A stretch of 64,000 nucleotides of DNA, from the NCBI GenBank assembly GCA_013397795.1, contig VZTJ01001631.1, forward strand, positions 1-64,000, read 5' to 3'. This DNA is from Orthonyx spaldingii (taxonomy: Eukaryota > Chordata > Aves > Passeriformes > Orthonychidae). Below the pieces are notes generated by a model, which made no database searches, was not told the origin of the DNA, and saw nothing but the letters and a program-made list of their open reading frames with translations. Below are positions 13,272 through 26,077 of this stretch, one piece after another (within the stretch, counting starts at the first letter, position 1; the number at the start of each line of letters is the position of its first letter). The translations under genes and the position numbers were made by a program.

Positions 13272-16200
13272 CATAAATTTCCAGCAAATACATGGATTTT
13301 CCACAGTCTTGATGGCATATTTAGGTGTAGCTATCTCTCTTCCATGTATTTTTATTTTTGAATGCTCTTTCCTAAGCCTACAGAAGGAATGGCTAGGGGA
13401 TTATATTTCTTCTGTTTGCAGGATGCTGTTCAACAGCTGTGCCACAGCATTTCCTCAGAAATGTATTTTCTCATGTGCTTTACTTTAGTGGTGGATGTTT
13501 TCTCCTCTGTGTCAATTGAGCACCTTATTCAGGTCCTTATTTTGATTTCTGAACAAACTTCTTCATGAGGACCTGAGAGCTGGGATCTGAAGCATTTCAC
13601 GACAGAACTCACAATTCTTCTTTCTTTCTTGAAGACAGCTTTTATCAAAAAACAGAAGACAGGGAAGATTTTTAGGCCAGTTTTCAGACCCTTTTGGACA
13701 ACTGGATTATGAAAACCAGAGAACTGAGGAGCCAGACCCTGTATCTCAGTGTCTATGTCTGTACTTTGGGATCTGGGAAACCTTCCCAGTTTCCAGACCT
13801 GGACACTTGCCCTGAGCACGTTGATTCCCTGTAGGACACAATCTGTGCTGTTTTCAATCCACACACGCACATATACGGACACTGTTTCTAAGGAGAAAAT
13901 CTGGGCATGGAGACCAGCAGGGAGACCTAACATATTCTCACAATATACCTCATCTAGACTCTCTGGGCTTGCCAGGAAGCCCACTTAGGATGCAATCTGG
14001 TCATATTTGGAATTACTGGGTTTTGGCTGTTTTCTCTGAATTTGAATGAAGGCAACTATCTTTTCATTGGAATACTAAGCAAATAGCCCATACCTACATG
14101 TATAAATAAACCTTCAGAAGTTTTACAGAGCAAGAAGTGAGATGTTTCTGTATGGCTCTGTTTCAGAAAATTTTAGAGCATTTCCAGCTAATATAGGTCA
14201 GGAGAACAGGATTCTTATACACTGAATAGAAAGCATTCAGCTGCCCATATGAAACATATGCACTGTTGGCAGTAACGTAGCTGCAACTGTAGTCATCTTT
14301 GGCAGGCTCAGCTTTTACTTGTTGTGTAAAAATATTTTCTGTCCTATTCTGTTTCCTTCTGCTGTTGAATATGGGTCTAAGAGTTCGTTGACTTCACAGC
14401 ACACTTTTCTGCCTACAGATTTTAAATCTGCTACCTAAGGACATGGTTCTAACTAATAAAACTAGAATTAAAAAAAAAAATCAATTCCAATTTTCTCTTG
14501 AGGTGCTTTTTTTGTTGTTGTTTAAACGAATAAATTGCCTGGAAGCTTTTCTCTACCTTCAGTACTGAGTGCTTACATATTAACAGCTGCACACAGGGTA
14601 ACCTTTTAAAATTGGGTTCTATTTAATTAAGCCATACACTAGCAACAAATCGTAACCCACTCAATTGTAAATTGTCACAGTTGTGTTGTGTGCTTCCTCC
14701 TCCTGAAATCTGATTTGCTTGGTTTTCTGCTGTAGGGTATATATCTGAAATGAAACAAATTCTGAGGCTTGATGAGGAAGAAACAAAAACACCCTGAAAG
14801 CCTATTTTGTTTGCTAGTTTGAGCTCACCAAAGAGATCAACAACATCAGGAGTTCTGTTCCCGGGTGGAGCTGACACACCAGAGAACACAGTCACAGAGA
14901 CACTTTCAAGTGTGCTGAGACACAGACACTGAAACCATCCCATCTGGGACCAATGTCCAAGCAGACTGTGCAAAAGGTCAAAAACGGGGGGGGGCCTCCT
15001 TGGCACTGGGATATCAGGTCTGCCTACCTGTTTTTCTTTTTAAATTTTGTTCCATGGCTGTACAGAAATAAAGAAAACAGACATAGAAAGAAACTAATAC
15101 AGTACTTTGTAAGGTCACTTTTCTCCAAGAATATTTTTTCTTCTCTCTGTTGCTGGTTGAAACAGACTAAATGTTAGTATTAATCTATTCTGCTTCAACA
15201 GTGCTGATTGGGATTTCTGCCAGTGCCGCCAGCAAAGCAACAGCAGAAGTGATTCATACCATAAATACAGTGATAGACTTGTGACAATAAATGGAAATAA
15301 GGTGCAGACATAATGCTACTGACTTCTTGAATGTCATGGGAAAAAATTTCTGCCCACTTGCCTGAGAACAAGGTTTCTTCTTCGTTTCTGGGATACCTCT
15401 GTTAAAGTTATTTTTTGCTTGCTGACATTGGATAGGGAAAAAAATCAGCAGCACTTTTGCCTAGTATCCCCTGCTACATACAGGTTATTGAGTTTCTCAG
15501 CTATTGCTCTTTCTAGATCAGGAAAATAAAACAGATTTGCCTTCAGGGAGTCATTGTTTTCATGTAGCGTGATACAAAGCATGATGAAGTTAATGAATCA
15601 CTCTTCCTTTCTTCAAATAAGATAAAGCCTCTGCTGACACAGAAATGGCCATCCTGTTAAGTCAAGCAAGATTTACAGAATTCAAATTAATTCAGATATT
15701 TGCCTCTAAGGATATTTGTGTGATCCTCTAGTTTTAAACCCTGAGAATATAAAGTTAGTACTGCAGCAGATAGTTTAGAAAATTAGCTCAATATATGTAG
15801 TGATATTATAATTTATGTTGACAAGCTTTCAAGGAGCTTCCTACAATTTATTACGTGACTAACACTTCAGCTCCAGGATGACGGCATTGTGCAACCTCTG
15901 GATTTCAATTCCTCAGCACTTAAATAATTTCTTCCCCTACCCTTTTTTCATTTGTTCAGTTGTATAAATTATTCCATTACTTTAGGTGATTGAATAGTTC
16001 TCCTGATTATTTATTTTTCCATGGATTGCTTTATACAGATCTCTTTCATGAGAAGTGTGTTAAAGTGTTTTATTGTTGGGGTTTGTTGTTGGTGGTTTCT
16101 AGCTTTTTTGTTCAAATTGATGTAATATGTATAATATGGAATAACTTGTGAAGAAGATCCTGATATCCTTCTAACTAGTTGCCTAGGATAAAAAAGTGTA

Positions 16201-18455
16201 GTAGGGAGATTTGTGTGAAGCATGTGTCTATTATTTCCAAGATTTCACTGCAAAGTATTTTAACACAGAGGGAAATAATGATTGTCAATACTATGATTTT
16301 AACTGTAACTGTAACTTACTTTTCAGGAAAACATTAGCTCTCAAAGGGCAACAGATTCCCTAGACTTCAGTATCAGGACTCTTTGTAGAGTAGCACAATG
16401 ATAAAGCTCTGTTTTGGTAATGATAATTCATTTTTGCTATTAGTGGCTACACTTCAACAGCTTGATGTTTACAATCCCAGTTTTAGAGCATGTGTGTTTC
16501 AAAACAAATAGTGTAGACTAGTAGTAAAAGTTTAAAGGATGTTAAGAAGTAGCTGCTAATAGTACCTGACTGTTTCATGAAGGCTAGTGGCAGGAATGAG
16601 AAGATGATATTACTTCACCAAATACGTAGAAAACCTTTTGGTTCCGGTATAAAAATGCTTCTGTTGCTTTTGCTGGAGAAGCAGTGAGAAAAGTGTCGCT
16701 GTTTAATTGCTGCATTTCATTCCAATAGGAGCCTCTTGTGTTCCCTGACTGTTCTACACTGCTCTCCTTCCTTTGCAAATAAGGAGATATGTCAAGCAAT
16801 ACGAAAGTTTTTGTAATGAGCAGTTCATAGCATTCCTAGAAATAAATTGATATTTTTCTTGGGTTGCCTGCTCCCTCAGTCTGGTGGAAATCTCTGATTA
16901 TCCACTAGAGAACAAAAGGAATACCAATTATAAGACATAAGTATTGGCATAAATTATAGATGAACAAGTTGAAAGTCTTCACAACTCAAGAAGAAAGAAA
17001 TGCCATTTAAATTAAAAGGATATACCAGCAAACACCAGGAGGTAATTATTTTATTTCTCCAGGGATTTTTTTTGGTACATAGCTTTAATCAAATACATCA
17101 AATAAATAAATGTGATGGGTCTTGCTATATGTAAAGTCAATGAGCTGTTTCTTTTTCAACATTTACTGTCACTCAGGATAAACTTTTGGAGAATCTCCAT
17201 ACTACAGTCCTGTCTTTCTGAAAGGTCGTTGAGAAATCCATGTCTAAAACGAAGACGGGGTCTATATATTAACATAATCTTTGAAGTTCTTGAGCAAGGG
17301 ACTGACAAAGGTTCTGTCATGTAATTACATCACAGGTACAAATGAATGGTGATTTGCACTTTAGATAATTTTTCTTTTCAATTGCATGTGAACAGGAGAT
17401 TTTTTTTCTGTTGCAGGCCCAGCACACAGGGGAACTGTCTCACTGTACAAGTTCAAAGGGACATCATAGGTCTTTCTTTCCAGAGGGACTCAAGGTTCCT
17501 GTCTCACCTCTGCAGCTCTGTTGTCAAAGTATCATTTTGTCTATCACATCAGCTGCACAGAACTCAGTGCCATAGGGTGGATGAATCAAGATACACAAAA
17601 CTGAGTTTTGAGGCCTCTGTTCCTAGAATGGCAAATTTGTGCCTTTCTGAGCATTTCTAAATGTGTGCTTTAGTGTTCTTGGAAGATTGTTGTTTTCAGG
17701 GTGCCAGCTCAACAGTCTGAAACTGAGAGGCACATTAGGCTTAATCTTTTAAAATGCACATTTGTACTTCTGTAGTTCCTGGGAGAATGATTATTTCTGG
17801 TTTTCCATTGGTTTTGTGAGCCTTGTTGCCTTGAAGTTATCCAACTATTTTAATTTTCAAGTGTGTTTGTTTCCTACAGAAAAAGATTCAGACAGCCTCA
17901 TAAAAATCTGGAATACTGCTCTGATGATAGCCATGCTGTCAAATGGGAAGAGCAAAATCTGTATTATTCTCTAGCCAGCAATTCTCACTGATCTTTTGGA
18001 ATATGCATGGACTTGTGTACATATCATGTGTTAATAACATCCCTCAAACATACTAACTGTCAAGGCCATTTTATTTGAGGGATTCTGTCAAGCCACTTTA
18101 AAAAGAGGTTGTTCACATTATATATTTTATTCTTTTTTAAGTTCTTCTGCTGTTACTTTAATTTCCCTGATAATTTTGCATTTTTTTTTCTCCAACCACA
18201 TGTTTGTGTTGCTATATATTACATGCAAAATTAGGTTTCTTTTTTCAGTAACTCTTAATAAATTCTGGACCTTTCCACCTTTCTGCTGGCTGTTCGAGTA
18301 CTATCTAAAGGGACATGTCAGGGTCAGATATCCTACAAACTAGATTAATGATTGCTGGTCAGTTTAGGCCCTTGCCATAGGAATGATGGAATTTCCTTTA
18401 TTAGTCCTGCAACAAAGTTTCATTGGCTTTTAATAAGCAGGAATTAGAATCTTAA
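13272..18455. other. Unique non-coding sequence
   Basis: No gene recognised. The longest open frames are 151 codons (13529-13984, minus) and 127 codons (14623-15006, minus). Neither resembles a family I know, and both lack supporting splice or promoter signals. A run of ten A residues lies near 14470. The rest is AT-rich without recognisable repeats. Confidence 0.45.
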
Positions 18456-18618
18456 AATCATAGAATATCCTGAGTTCAAAGGGACCCATAAGGACCATCA
18501 AGTCCAGCTCCTGGCCCTGCACAGGCCTATCCCTAGGAGTCACACCATGTGCCTGAGAGCATTGTCCAAATGCTTCTTGAACTCAGACAGGCTCGGTGCT
18601 GTGACCACTGCCCTGGGG
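18456..18618 (-). mobile_element. CR1 retrotransposon, 3' part (split copy, segment 1)
   Basis: Reads as the reverse complement of a CR1 3' end: an octamer-like ATCATAGAAT at the left edge, then the characteristic AAGGGACCCATAAGGACCATC and the 'CCAGCTCCTGGCCCTGCACAGG' type segment. The element lies on the minus strand, so its 3' end is at the low coordinate. The copy is broken at 18618 by the solo LTR and resumes at 18990. CR1 is an autonomous LINE, but this 5'-truncated copy is dead. Confidence 0.93.
18613..18618. repeat. Target-site duplication of the LTR, left copy
   Basis: CTGGGG directly before the LTR matches CTGGGC directly after it (18990-18995), with one difference. The CR1 sequence reads CTGGGGAGCCTG across the join when the LTR and one copy are removed, which supports a 6-base target duplication as made by retroviral integrases. 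Confidence 0.75.
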
Positions 18619-18989
18619 TGTTGTAATGCATTTGAACACTGACAGTGTGCCCCAGCTAAAACGACCTGTAGTTAGCTTATCAAAGCCCTCAAGAATTTGC
18701 CAAGGCCACTGAAATGTAAACTGCACTAAATTGGGAAAGGAAAAGCTGAAAAACAGAATACCAAGGCAGCAAGAAATAGATAAAGAAAGGCTGTGCTGCA
18801 CTAAATCAAGAACCAATTATATTTTCTGAAAAGTGCATGCAAAGCGTGTGGACAGCTAGAGGGACCAATCATGTAATGTGTGATCGCGTGTACAGCGTTG
18901 TAAAAGTATCAATAAGAGTTTTGTGTAAACAATAAATGGCTTCTGCGAAATCATATTGATTCGTTGTTCAGAAGTCCTGAGCTCCCGCA
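18619..18989 (+). mobile_element. Solo LTR of an endogenous retrovirus
   Basis: A 371-base segment inserted in a CR1 copy. It begins TG and ends CA, is flanked by a 6-base target duplication (one mismatch) and has an AATAAA polyadenylation signal at 18931-18936, about 55 bases before its end, as expected at an R/U5 border. This places it on the plus strand. No gag, pol or env follows and the CR1 resumes at once, so it is a solo LTR left by recombination between two LTRs. It is younger than the CR1 it interrupts. Its short length and U5 style fit avian ERVs of the beta/alpha-like groups, but I cannot name the family. Confidence 0.85.
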
Positions 18990-19500
18990 CTGGGCAGCCT
19001 GTTCCAGTGCCCAATCATCCTCTGGGTGAAGAACGTTTTCTTGATACCCAACCTAAACCTCCCCTGGCACAACCTCAGGCCATTCCCTTAGGTCCTGCCA
19101 CTGGTCACCACACAGAAAAGATCAGTGTCTGTGCCTCTTCTTCCCCTCACAAGGAAGTTGTAACTGCAATGAGGTCTCCTCACAGTCTCCTCCATGCTGA
19201 ACAGCCAAGTCACCTTAATATGGTCCCCCCTCAAGGCCCTTTGCCATCTTTGTGACTCTCCATTGAACACTCTCTAATAGTTTCATGCCCTTATTGTGGC
19301 ACCCAAAACTGCCCCAGCACTCGAGGTGAGGCCACCCCAGTGCAGAGCAGAGCGGGACAATCCCCTCCCTTGCCTGGCTGGCGAGGCTGTGCCTGATGCC
19401 CCCAGGACATGCTTGGCCCTCCTGGCTGCCAGGGCACTGCTGGCTCGTGTTCAACTTGCCATCGACCAGGACCCCCAGGTTACTTCTACATAACACCTCT
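18990..19500 (-). mobile_element. CR1 retrotransposon (split copy, segment 2)
   Basis: Continues the CR1 interrupted at 18618 without loss of consensus: it resumes with AGCCTGTTCCAGTGCCCAA and runs through the CACCAGTGCAGAGCAGAGCGGGACAA-type region to the equivalent of ORF2's C-terminal end and 3' UTR, fading out around 19500. Open frames in both directions (for example 18956-19255 plus, 19215-19508 minus) are just readings of this dead element. With segment 1 it amounts to roughly 670 bases of a 5'-truncated copy. Confidence 0.93.
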
Positions 19501-19811
19501 ACTTGCACAAAAACTTACGTAGCTTTGTTTACTTTAGTATTAGATAGCTCCACAGGTAAATATTTGGAAGAAAATTAGAGTTCCTGCATACAGTCATTTA
19601 AAATGCCTGAATCTAAAACTAACTCAAATGGCCGGGTACGTCTTCATCTCACAATGCAGTGCCATGTACTGTGGACAATATGCTTAGAAACAAATCTCCG
19701 TTACTTTTCGTAGACTGTTTTCGTCTCATTCAGATGTCTCAAGCATCTTTATATTGTGCAACAACCTGATTCTTGTCTTTATTTTTTAATAAAAACTGTT
19801 GTTAATGAAAT
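19501..19811. other. Unique spacer between two CR1 copies
   Basis: About 310 AT-rich bases between two minus-strand CR1 copies. No gene, RNA or repeat recognised. Confidence 0.5.
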
Positions 19812-20163
19812 TATAGAATCATAGAATTATATGGTTTGGAAAGGACCTATAAAGGTCCTCTAGTCCATCCTCCCTGGAAATCAACCCGGACATCTTCAAC
19901 TAGACCAGATTTCTCAGAGATCTGTCCAACATGGCCTTGAATGTTTTCAGGAATGAATCATTCACCACCTCTCTGGGCAACCTCTTCCTGTGTTTTACCG
20001 TCCTGATTGCAGAAAAATTCTTTCTTATACCTAACGTGAAACTGCCCTCTTTTAGTTTAAAACCTTTACCCCTTGTCCTATCACTGCAGGCCCTGTTTTA
20101 AAAGTCTGCATCTACCTTGCTTTTAAAGCCTTCTCTAAGAATTGAAAGGTTGAAGTAGGGTCT
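19812..20163 (-). mobile_element. CR1 retrotransposon, 5'-truncated copy
   Basis: The left edge holds tandem ATAGAATCATAGAAT, the reverse complement of the CR1 3' octamer array. It is followed by the typical TTTGGAAAGGACCTATAAAG, CACCTCTCTGGGCAACCTCTTCC and CCCCTTGTCCTATCACTGCAGGCCC motifs. Similarity can be followed to about 20163. The several small differences from the usual consensus suggest an old copy. Confidence 0.93.
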
Positions 20164-20888
20164 ATTTTTAGACTATCATAATCTGAAATGATTTTATGAA
20201 TGTCAGTAATACCAGACAGGGTGTTCTACATGAACTGGGATGAAGATGTGAAATAAGCACGTGTAGGCCATGTCCTTTGGAGAATCAGATTGTACAAACA
20301 GGGTAGAGTGTATAAATGCTTAGTGAGAAACTTCAGAAACACTCTGAACAGTCAGTTGAACAGGGGACTGCATGAACTTCTGAAATATTGCATACTCTTT
20401 GGTTATTAAATAATAAAATCTAATTATTAAGAAATATTGCCTCCATAACTAAAGTATCAAGTTGTTATAAATATTTTAGCATAATTTTCTAAACCTAGCC
20501 AAGAATAGAATTTGCATCTAAAAAAATTATGTCTATATATTAGTTCACTTACAGTTCAACACTGAGCACCAGTTTGGGTGCTGGGAAGTCCATGCATTTC
20601 CGTAAGCACCAACGTATTTTAGCATCAGGTTTAGACCGATGCTCTAGACTGAAAGTTTCCCTGACAGTTCTTTCTGCCATCCCTTTTCAAATTGTATTTT
20701 AGATGGTGGTACAACGGCCTGACATCCCACATTTTAATTGGTATCTGTAAATGAGTAAACCCAGGTATTTCTTCAGAGAATGAAATCTTTCATCCCTATA
20801 TTCCCAATGAATTCCATCAGAATCTCACTACACTAAGGACATCATCAAAATTTTTTCTATTGTACCTTATGTTTTCTGTTTTGCCTAG
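20164..20888. other. Unique non-coding sequence
   Basis: AT-rich, no gene or transposon recognised. The last 25 bases are a pyrimidine-rich run ending GCCTAG that forms the possible acceptor of the exon-like segment at 20889. Confidence 0.5.
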
Positions 20889-20984
20889 TTTTTGTCATAT
20901 AAATTTCTGCAACTCCGAACCATAAGGGATTACAAAAATAGCAGAGTTAAAGGAGAAAATCACCAATACTGTAATATGTCAATG
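20889..20984 (+). other. Exon-like segment, 32 open codons, product unknown
   Basis: Preceded by a polypyrimidine tract with TTTTGCCTAG and followed by a consensus donor (AATG|GTAAGTG). It is 96 bases long. Only one frame is open over the full length (32 codons, beginning TTT TTG TCA and ending ATG TCA ATG); the other two have stops early. The length allows a phase-0 exon. The predicted peptide is basic and mixed in composition but matches no family I can name. Chance occurrence is quite possible, because no second exon with linked evidence was found nearby. Confidence 0.22.
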
Positions 20985-23900
20985 GTAAGTGTCTCTTGTG
21001 ATAGAGAGTTCCATAAAATTAGCTGGACAACCTTCTGAAATCCTGGGTACAATATATAACATTTTTTAAATGTCCAGTTTGACTTACAGAATTTTTTGGG
21101 TTTTGTTTGGGTTTTTTGGGTTTTTTATTTGGTTTTTGGTTTTCATTTTGTTGGTTTTGCTTTTGGGGTTTTTTTTAATTAGAAAGCATTATTTACATTT
21201 GTGACTGTTCAGCCTCCCTCATGGTCACCATGGCTAAATCCATCCTTTGAATAAAACTATCCGTGGAAACCCAGGTTCTTCCTAGCATGTGCTTTAAATG
21301 CTGGGTCTCTTTGCCCATTAATAGTCATGAGAAAGTGGAGGGGACAAACTGAACCTCTGTGCATGTTATAAAACTATAATGTGACTTGCAACCAGTCTTC
21401 TGATTACTGGAAGCCTCTCCTATGTTTGCTAAGGATGTGAGAGCTGCACTTGTTCACAGCCTGTTCTTGCAACCGTTGTGTAACTTTGCTGCAGCTTGAG
21501 GTTGTCCCAGGAGACTGTCCAATGGTATGTTGTAAATACAGGGTATATGTTGGGATTGTACAACTTTTTTCCTCCTCTGTGTGACCTTGGATGTAGGCAA
21601 GTCTTATGGCCTGGAGTGCCTGATGTCCACTTCCCTGTGCCTGTTACCCCTTTCATCACCCCCACTTCAGTCTTTACCCTGCTGCTGCCTTGGTTTCCTC
21701 ATTCCTGGTGCCTGACCCTTTTCCCTCACTGCTGTTATACTTCGTTGTTTCCTCTGTTCCTGTCACTTGCTTGCTAAAATCTATTTGTTTCGTAGTCCTG
21801 TTGGATACCCTCCTACCCCTTATACCTGTCCAGGTATTTGTCTTTGGGTATCTCTTCCTCTTGATCTTGGTTTGGCTAACCATGTTGCCTAAAGCATCTC
21901 TCGGAGCTTTTCTGATCTCTCTTCTGCCTGGTGAAACTACCTGTTCCCTGTCTCCACTGGTGAGAATGATGAACCCTCTGAAGGATATTTTTATCACTGG
22001 CTTTTTTTTTTAATGTTCAGATGAATTTGTACTTCTCTCAGCATTTCAGAGCAGAAAGATATGTCAGTTCCAATTTCTTGACTGACTCCACCTGGAGAAC
22101 ACAAGCCTTGATTAAGTTGTTATTTTACCAAGAAAATTGCTTTTGTCAGGCCTGTAGTGAAGTAGTATTGATTACCTGAGGGAGAGCACCCAAAGTCCTT
22201 TCATGATGTTTCAGGATAAAGATATCTCAGACTAATAATGATTCTGAAACAAGAGGAGAATTTGGCACTGACTAGAGAAAACTTGGATATGCCTCAAGCT
22301 CATAAAGGTCAGCTGATATGAAAAGGATGTCTTTGCAGCTGCAGATCTCCATGAGTTTATTTTCATATTTATTTTAATGGGGAAAAGCTATTACAGTAGC
22401 TTTCATGTAAAGAAACAGTGGCCATGATAAAAGTGATTCTTTTAGCCTACTGTCAGTTTATACTCCTTTGAATGCCAAGAGATAAGTTGGTGATGAAATT
22501 TAATATTGAAGGCTTTCATAATTTCAATAATCCAATCACATTGGATTGCTAATTCATTGCTGTCAATGAACAGGCTGAATTTGAAGCCTCATCACAAGAA
22601 GATCTCAATTTGCACAAACAAGGTAACCTTAAATGAACTGGTATTTGCAAAGAATTACAAAAGTCAAAGTCTACTCTAACTGAAAATCTTTTTATCGACT
22701 ATCTGATTATTCTTTTACTCTTTTGTTTGCTTAAGGCACCAAGTCAATGCCGTATACCTCTGACACAGTAGTAGACACAGAGAACATACTGTACTAATAA
22801 ATAGTAATGTCTGAGTTGCAGACAGACCTGTAATGTTTGAAATGAAAACAAAATCTACAGACAGGGAAAAATCTACTTTGTAGTTTCAGGTAGGAGTAAA
22901 TAAATACTAATATTTTTTCACTTGCAAAGCTTGACATATATAACTGTATACAAATTTTGTTTGCTGTGGAAAATAGTGTGAAGCTTAAGCTTGTCCTTTA
23001 ATCAAAGGAGTTAAATTTCAGGGAAAATAAGCATGAGAGAGTTTCCTAGTCAGCAATAGAACTCTTTTCAATAATGCACTAAACAATGACTTCTGCTACC
23101 TGAGGTAGTTTTTGCAGAAATTTTTATTTTACTTGCTGGCAGTAACTGGAAGTTATTCTGCTGGATATCAGTTCTCAGCCTCATAAAGTCACGTCTTCTC
23201 TCTGAGGTAGTTTTACTCTGTATTTTTCAATTTTAAATTCTTTGTCTTGTAGAATTAAGAAAGGCAGCAACGCCTTCTCTTTCTTCTATAGAGAACCTTG
23301 ATTTGTTATAGCAGCATTCAGATCAAGGTAAGGTGGCATGACAACAGCTGTAGAAAGCTGTTGGAACACTCTGTTGTGCCATCTCACCCAGCCCTGATTC
23401 CTCTGACACAGCGCAAAAAATATGAGAACCTATTATCCCCTCTGCAAGTGTCAGGGCTTAGACTCCTGCATGTACCTGCATGATAAATTATCCTCTGATG
23501 TGTGTTGCAAAGCACATGCTGGTGTGTTCTTCAGCTTCTTGTCAACTTTTTTCACTGAAGGGCAAGCAGGATCAAATTACTTAAAGTTTTTCATTAGACA
23601 ATAAAATAATTTATCACAGATAGTTTGCTTGTTTGTTGAATCTTTATGTGCAACATCTCAAGATATTTCTTTCAGTATCATATTGGGAGACAAGGGATGA
23701 TCCTTCATGAAAAAGCATCTCCTGAATAAATACGAATTCATTCAGGCAATGGGGAGGCAGATCACATGTGCATAGCAAATTCAGAATTACTTTAGTTGCA
23801 CTAAAACAAAGGTTCAAAAGAAAGATGGGTTTGCCTTTTTTAATTTATTTTAATATTCTGTTTCACAAGCTTGAGCTGGTATTTCCCTAAAACTGGCTCT

Positions 23901-24270
23901 TAGTGCCTTTTTTTTTAGAGTGGTTGTATAATAATGGCATATCATGACACATATTTTCTATTTTATTTCCTCCTATATAAAGGCAGTGCATTATTGCACT
24001 CCTCAAGACTGTTACAAAAAGTTAAACCCAAATCTTCTTAAAGTATAGAATGTAAATGGGAGTTATAGCCGGAATCATGGATCTTTAAACCGTAAGAACC
24101 TGACTTGAAGCTTTAACATATGTATATCCATTTTTTCTTCTGGCACAATGAATTCACAATAAGGGTTTTCCATCTTCTACAACATAGTGTGTAGTAAATA
24201 AGTCACTTACAGTTTTCACACAAACAAATGTGCCAGACAAAACTTTAATCTCATTGTCCCAGATGTTTAT
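20985..24270. other. Unique non-coding sequence with a T/G-rich simple stretch
   Basis: No gene recognised. 21092-21177 is a T/G-rich low-complexity stretch with GGG runs separated by T runs. Open frames of about 107 codons on both strands at 21674-22013 are overlapping and unrecognised. 22529-22547 forms a perfect 8-base inverted repeat with a 3-base loop (AATCCAAT/ATTGGATT). A short splice-framed segment at 23292-23327 (12 codons open) is too short to weigh. Confidence 0.45.
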
Positions 24271-24945
24271 CACAGAATCATAGAGCTGTTGGTTTGGAAG
24301 AGATGTTAAAGATCATCACCTTCCAACCTCCCTTCCATGGGAGGGAATGCCTTCCACTAGATCAAGCTGCCCGGGGCCGTATCCAGCCTGGCCTTGAACA
24401 CTTGCAGGGATGAGGCATGCACAAATTCTCCAGGCAACGTGTTCCCATGTCTCACCACCCTCACAATATATAATTTCTTCCTAAAATCAAATCTAAATCT
24501 ACAATCTTTTTGTCTAAAATGGCTACCTTTCATCCCATCGCTACACTTCCAGATAGAGTCTTTCCTGTCTTTCCCATCTTTCCCGAAGCTCCCTTTGGCT
24601 ACTGAGAGGTCCTATACGATCTCCGTGGAGCCTTCTTTTCTCCAGTCTGAACAGCCTCAACTCTCTCAACCTGTCCTTGTAGGAGAGGTGCTCCAGCCCT
24701 CTCTGATCATGGCTCTCCTCTGGACTTTCTCCAACAGGTCCATGTCTTTACTGTTCAAAGGACCCCAGAGCTGGATGCAATGCTCTAGGAGGGACTCACC
24801 AGAGCACAGCAGAGGCAGAATCCCCTCCATCAATATATTGGCCACACTGCCCTGGATGCAGCCCAGGATATATTTGGCATTCTGGACGGTTGAGTGCATG
24901 TGGCTGGGTCATATTCAGTCATCCACCAAGATACCAGAATTTAAA
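24271..24945 (-). mobile_element. CR1 retrotransposon, 5'-truncated copy
   Basis: Starts at CACAGAATCATAGAG (reverse complement of the CR1 3' octamers) and follows the CR1 consensus for about 675 bases: CCTTCCACTAGATCAAGCTG, GGCCTTGAACACTTGCAGGG, the 'GGAGAGGTGCTCCAGCCCTCT' region and the 'GATGCAGCCCAGGATA' region. It ends near 24945. A 193-codon frame on the opposite strand (24394-24975) is antisense to this element and is not a gene; the minus-strand frame 24666-24899 is a remnant of CR1 ORF2. Confidence 0.95.
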
Positions 24946-25049
24946 GTTTTATTTTCTGTCCAACAAAGCCATTAAACTATACATCAAACACTCACATTGT
25001 TGTCTCTATTAATGTTTTCATTAACCCCTTGGAAACCTGAGTATATCAA

Positions 25050-25100
25050 AGAGGATTAGCTACTATCACCTGTGATCTTTAAAATCAAAGCATAAAAGCA
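25050..25100 (+). repeat. Dispersed 51-base repeat, copy 1
   Basis: Similar to 26078-26128 in the same orientation with six differences, all transitions. The flanks do not match. Not part of a CR1 copy that I can recognise. Confidence 0.75.
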
Positions 25101-26077
25101 GAAAACACATGGAATAAAATAGGTATTATATCATTAATATATGTACAATACATTAGATGCTTGAAGACTTTGCCTCTAACATCTGCATAAAGACTTCTTC
25201 CATCCCAACTATTATGAAGATGTGTTTTGTATTTATTATGCTTTCACTGTACACCAGTTAAGTATGGGTGGATTTTATTGTTTAGAGAGACATACATTGT
25301 AGTCCTTAGTTCAAAAACTCTGAGCTTTCAAATTGTTGATCTTTACCACAGATCTGGGCTACTAGTCTTTATTTATATATATCATCCCCAGTTTAACATG
25401 TAAGCAATCTTCCCATTCTACATAAACCATTGATCTAGACCCACAAATTTGTTTTTACTTGTTTCTGTACAAGTGTTGACACACGTGTTGAAAGTCCACC
25501 CTGGCTGTAACAACTGTTTTCAGACTTAAGAACAGCTTGTTACATACCTTTTGGCTGTGCTGTAGGAACTATGTTTTTCTGGTTACTTCTCTTCAGCTAC
25601 TCTATTAAGTAGAACAAAAAGTTTTGAACACAAAATTAGAAGGGGGAGCAACATTATTATGCTTTCTGTGGGGCGGAATGAATTCTAAGTTGTCACCCTG
25701 ATTTAATTTAAGTGTCTTTGAAATTTTACTGATAAATAGTTTTGATGAAGCAATCTGCTTTAGACATGAAGGATCCTGATAGGAATGCAAGTTAACAAGA
25801 TGTTCTAGTAAATTAAAGACAGTTTTTGAATCCATTGTGTAACTCCAAGACAAAAACATTTAAGTAGAAAAAGGAGAAAAAACATAAGATCTCATGATTC
25901 CAAAAAATATTCATGTCTGAAATAGGGAACACCAAGTACAAGAAAAAGTCTGAAAGTCCAATCTGTCTATGAATACTTTCACAGGATTATGACTGATGGC
26001 AGCAGATGAATACAGACAAATCTGGACAGAGATTGTTGTGCTGTTGGAAGATTAATCTTTGAATGGGACCGAGCAGA

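Noticed and set aside
13529..13984. 151-codon minus-strand open frame
   Set aside because: No family resemblance, no splice or promoter support, and an overlapping plus-strand frame; within chance expectation.
21092..21177. Possible G-quadruplex in T/G-rich stretch
   Set aside because: Only three GGG runs lie close together. The next G run is about 40 bases away, so the usual four-run pattern is not met.
24394..24975. The longest open frame in the window (193 codons, plus strand)
   Set aside because: It is antisense to the minus-strand CR1 at 24271-24945 and simply reads that element's reverse strand.
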